Part shown: positions 24,184-24,242 of the stretch, in pieces
Position numbering within the stretch: the stretch's first letter is position 1
How the letters are laid out: each line of letters starts with the position of its first letter
DNA from: an uncultured Collinsella sp.
GTDB lineage: Bacteria; Actinomycetota; Coriobacteriia; Coriobacteriales; Coriobacteriaceae
Direction of reading: 5' to 3'
NCBI GenBank assembly: GCA_900545615.1
Contig: UQZM01000030.1
Location: forward strand, 1-24,242
Length of the DNA: 24,242 nt
Notes under the pieces: generated by a model
Seen by the model: only the letters and a program-made list of their open reading frames with translations
What the model was told of the DNA's origin: nothing
Databases searched by the model: none
Position numbers and translations under genes: made by a program

Positions 24184-24242
24184 TTAGGTTTATCGCGAGT
24201 TCCGCACGAACAGGAGGCCACTTAATGTGGCCTCCGTCGTGA
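24184..24242. ncRNA. Conserved hairpin element (candidate structured RNA or repeat), copy B, cut by the window end
   Basis: Bases 24184-24209 match 6345-6370 with one mismatch (TTAGGTT, ATCGCGAGTTCCGCACGA). The stem GGAGGCCAC/GTGGCCTCC (24213-24221 and 24227-24235) differs from copy A at two adjacent pairs but stays fully paired around the same TTAAT loop. CACGA (24205-24209) can pair with TCGTG (24237-24241). The sequence ends before the expected AACCTAA-type closing arm. Bases 24044-24183 hold no gene that I can support. Confidence 0.6.

Overview
The window is a GC-rich bacterial stretch with mostly short intergenic gaps. Gene content and style suggest a gut Coriobacteriia member, probably Collinsella-like. 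The pointers are a phosphoketolase, Tat-dependent secreted proteins, GntR/LacI-controlled sugar transport, and many palindromic intergenic repeats. This taxon call is an inference from style; no marker gene is present. Both ends look like contig ends. Bases 1-22 match an Illumina TruSeq adapter, and the last ~60 bases stop inside a repeated hairpin element that also occurs at 6345-6452.

Layout: (i) 81-5097, minus strand: an AEC-family permease, a phosphoketolase (xfp) and a LacI-type regulator. Two palindromic operators 21 bp apart lie in front of xfp. (ii) 5281-7677: murB (+) converging on a Tat-exported coiled-coil cysteine peptidase (-), with a bidirectional terminator and a large inverted-repeat element between them. 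(iii) 7944-13127, plus strand: galE, then malQ (4-alpha-glucanotransferase) and glgP (glycogen/maltodextrin phosphorylase), each followed by a terminator-like hairpin. (iv) 13128-13592: a non-coding gap holding six alternately inverted 17-bp motifs. The array lies exactly between the terminators of two converging transcription units. (v) 13593-17959, minus strand: a complete carbohydrate ABC importer operon (binding lipoprotein, two permeases, UgpC/MsmK-like ATPase). (vi) 18266-21666: a GntR/UTRA regulator divergent from a PTS protein in which IIC, IIB and a Cof-type HAD phosphatase are one polypeptide. (vii) 21780-23959: a trans-prenyl diphosphate synthase, a two-domain peptidoglycan-binding protein without a signal peptide, and tRNA-Gln(TTG).

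The metabolic theme is alpha-glucan and oligosaccharide use. Sugars enter by the ABC importer or the PTS. MalQ and GlgP turn maltodextrin or glycogen into glucose and glucose-1-phosphate. GalE links to UDP-sugars, and phosphoketolase yields acetyl-phosphate. The most interesting protein is the IIC-IIB-HAD fusion, which could import, phosphorylate and then dephosphorylate its sugar, and so feed free sugar to enzymes such as MalQ. The most interesting non-coding items are the six-copy array at 13223-13442 and the structured element at 6322-6452 and 24184-24242. The stem of that element shows compensatory base changes between its two copies.
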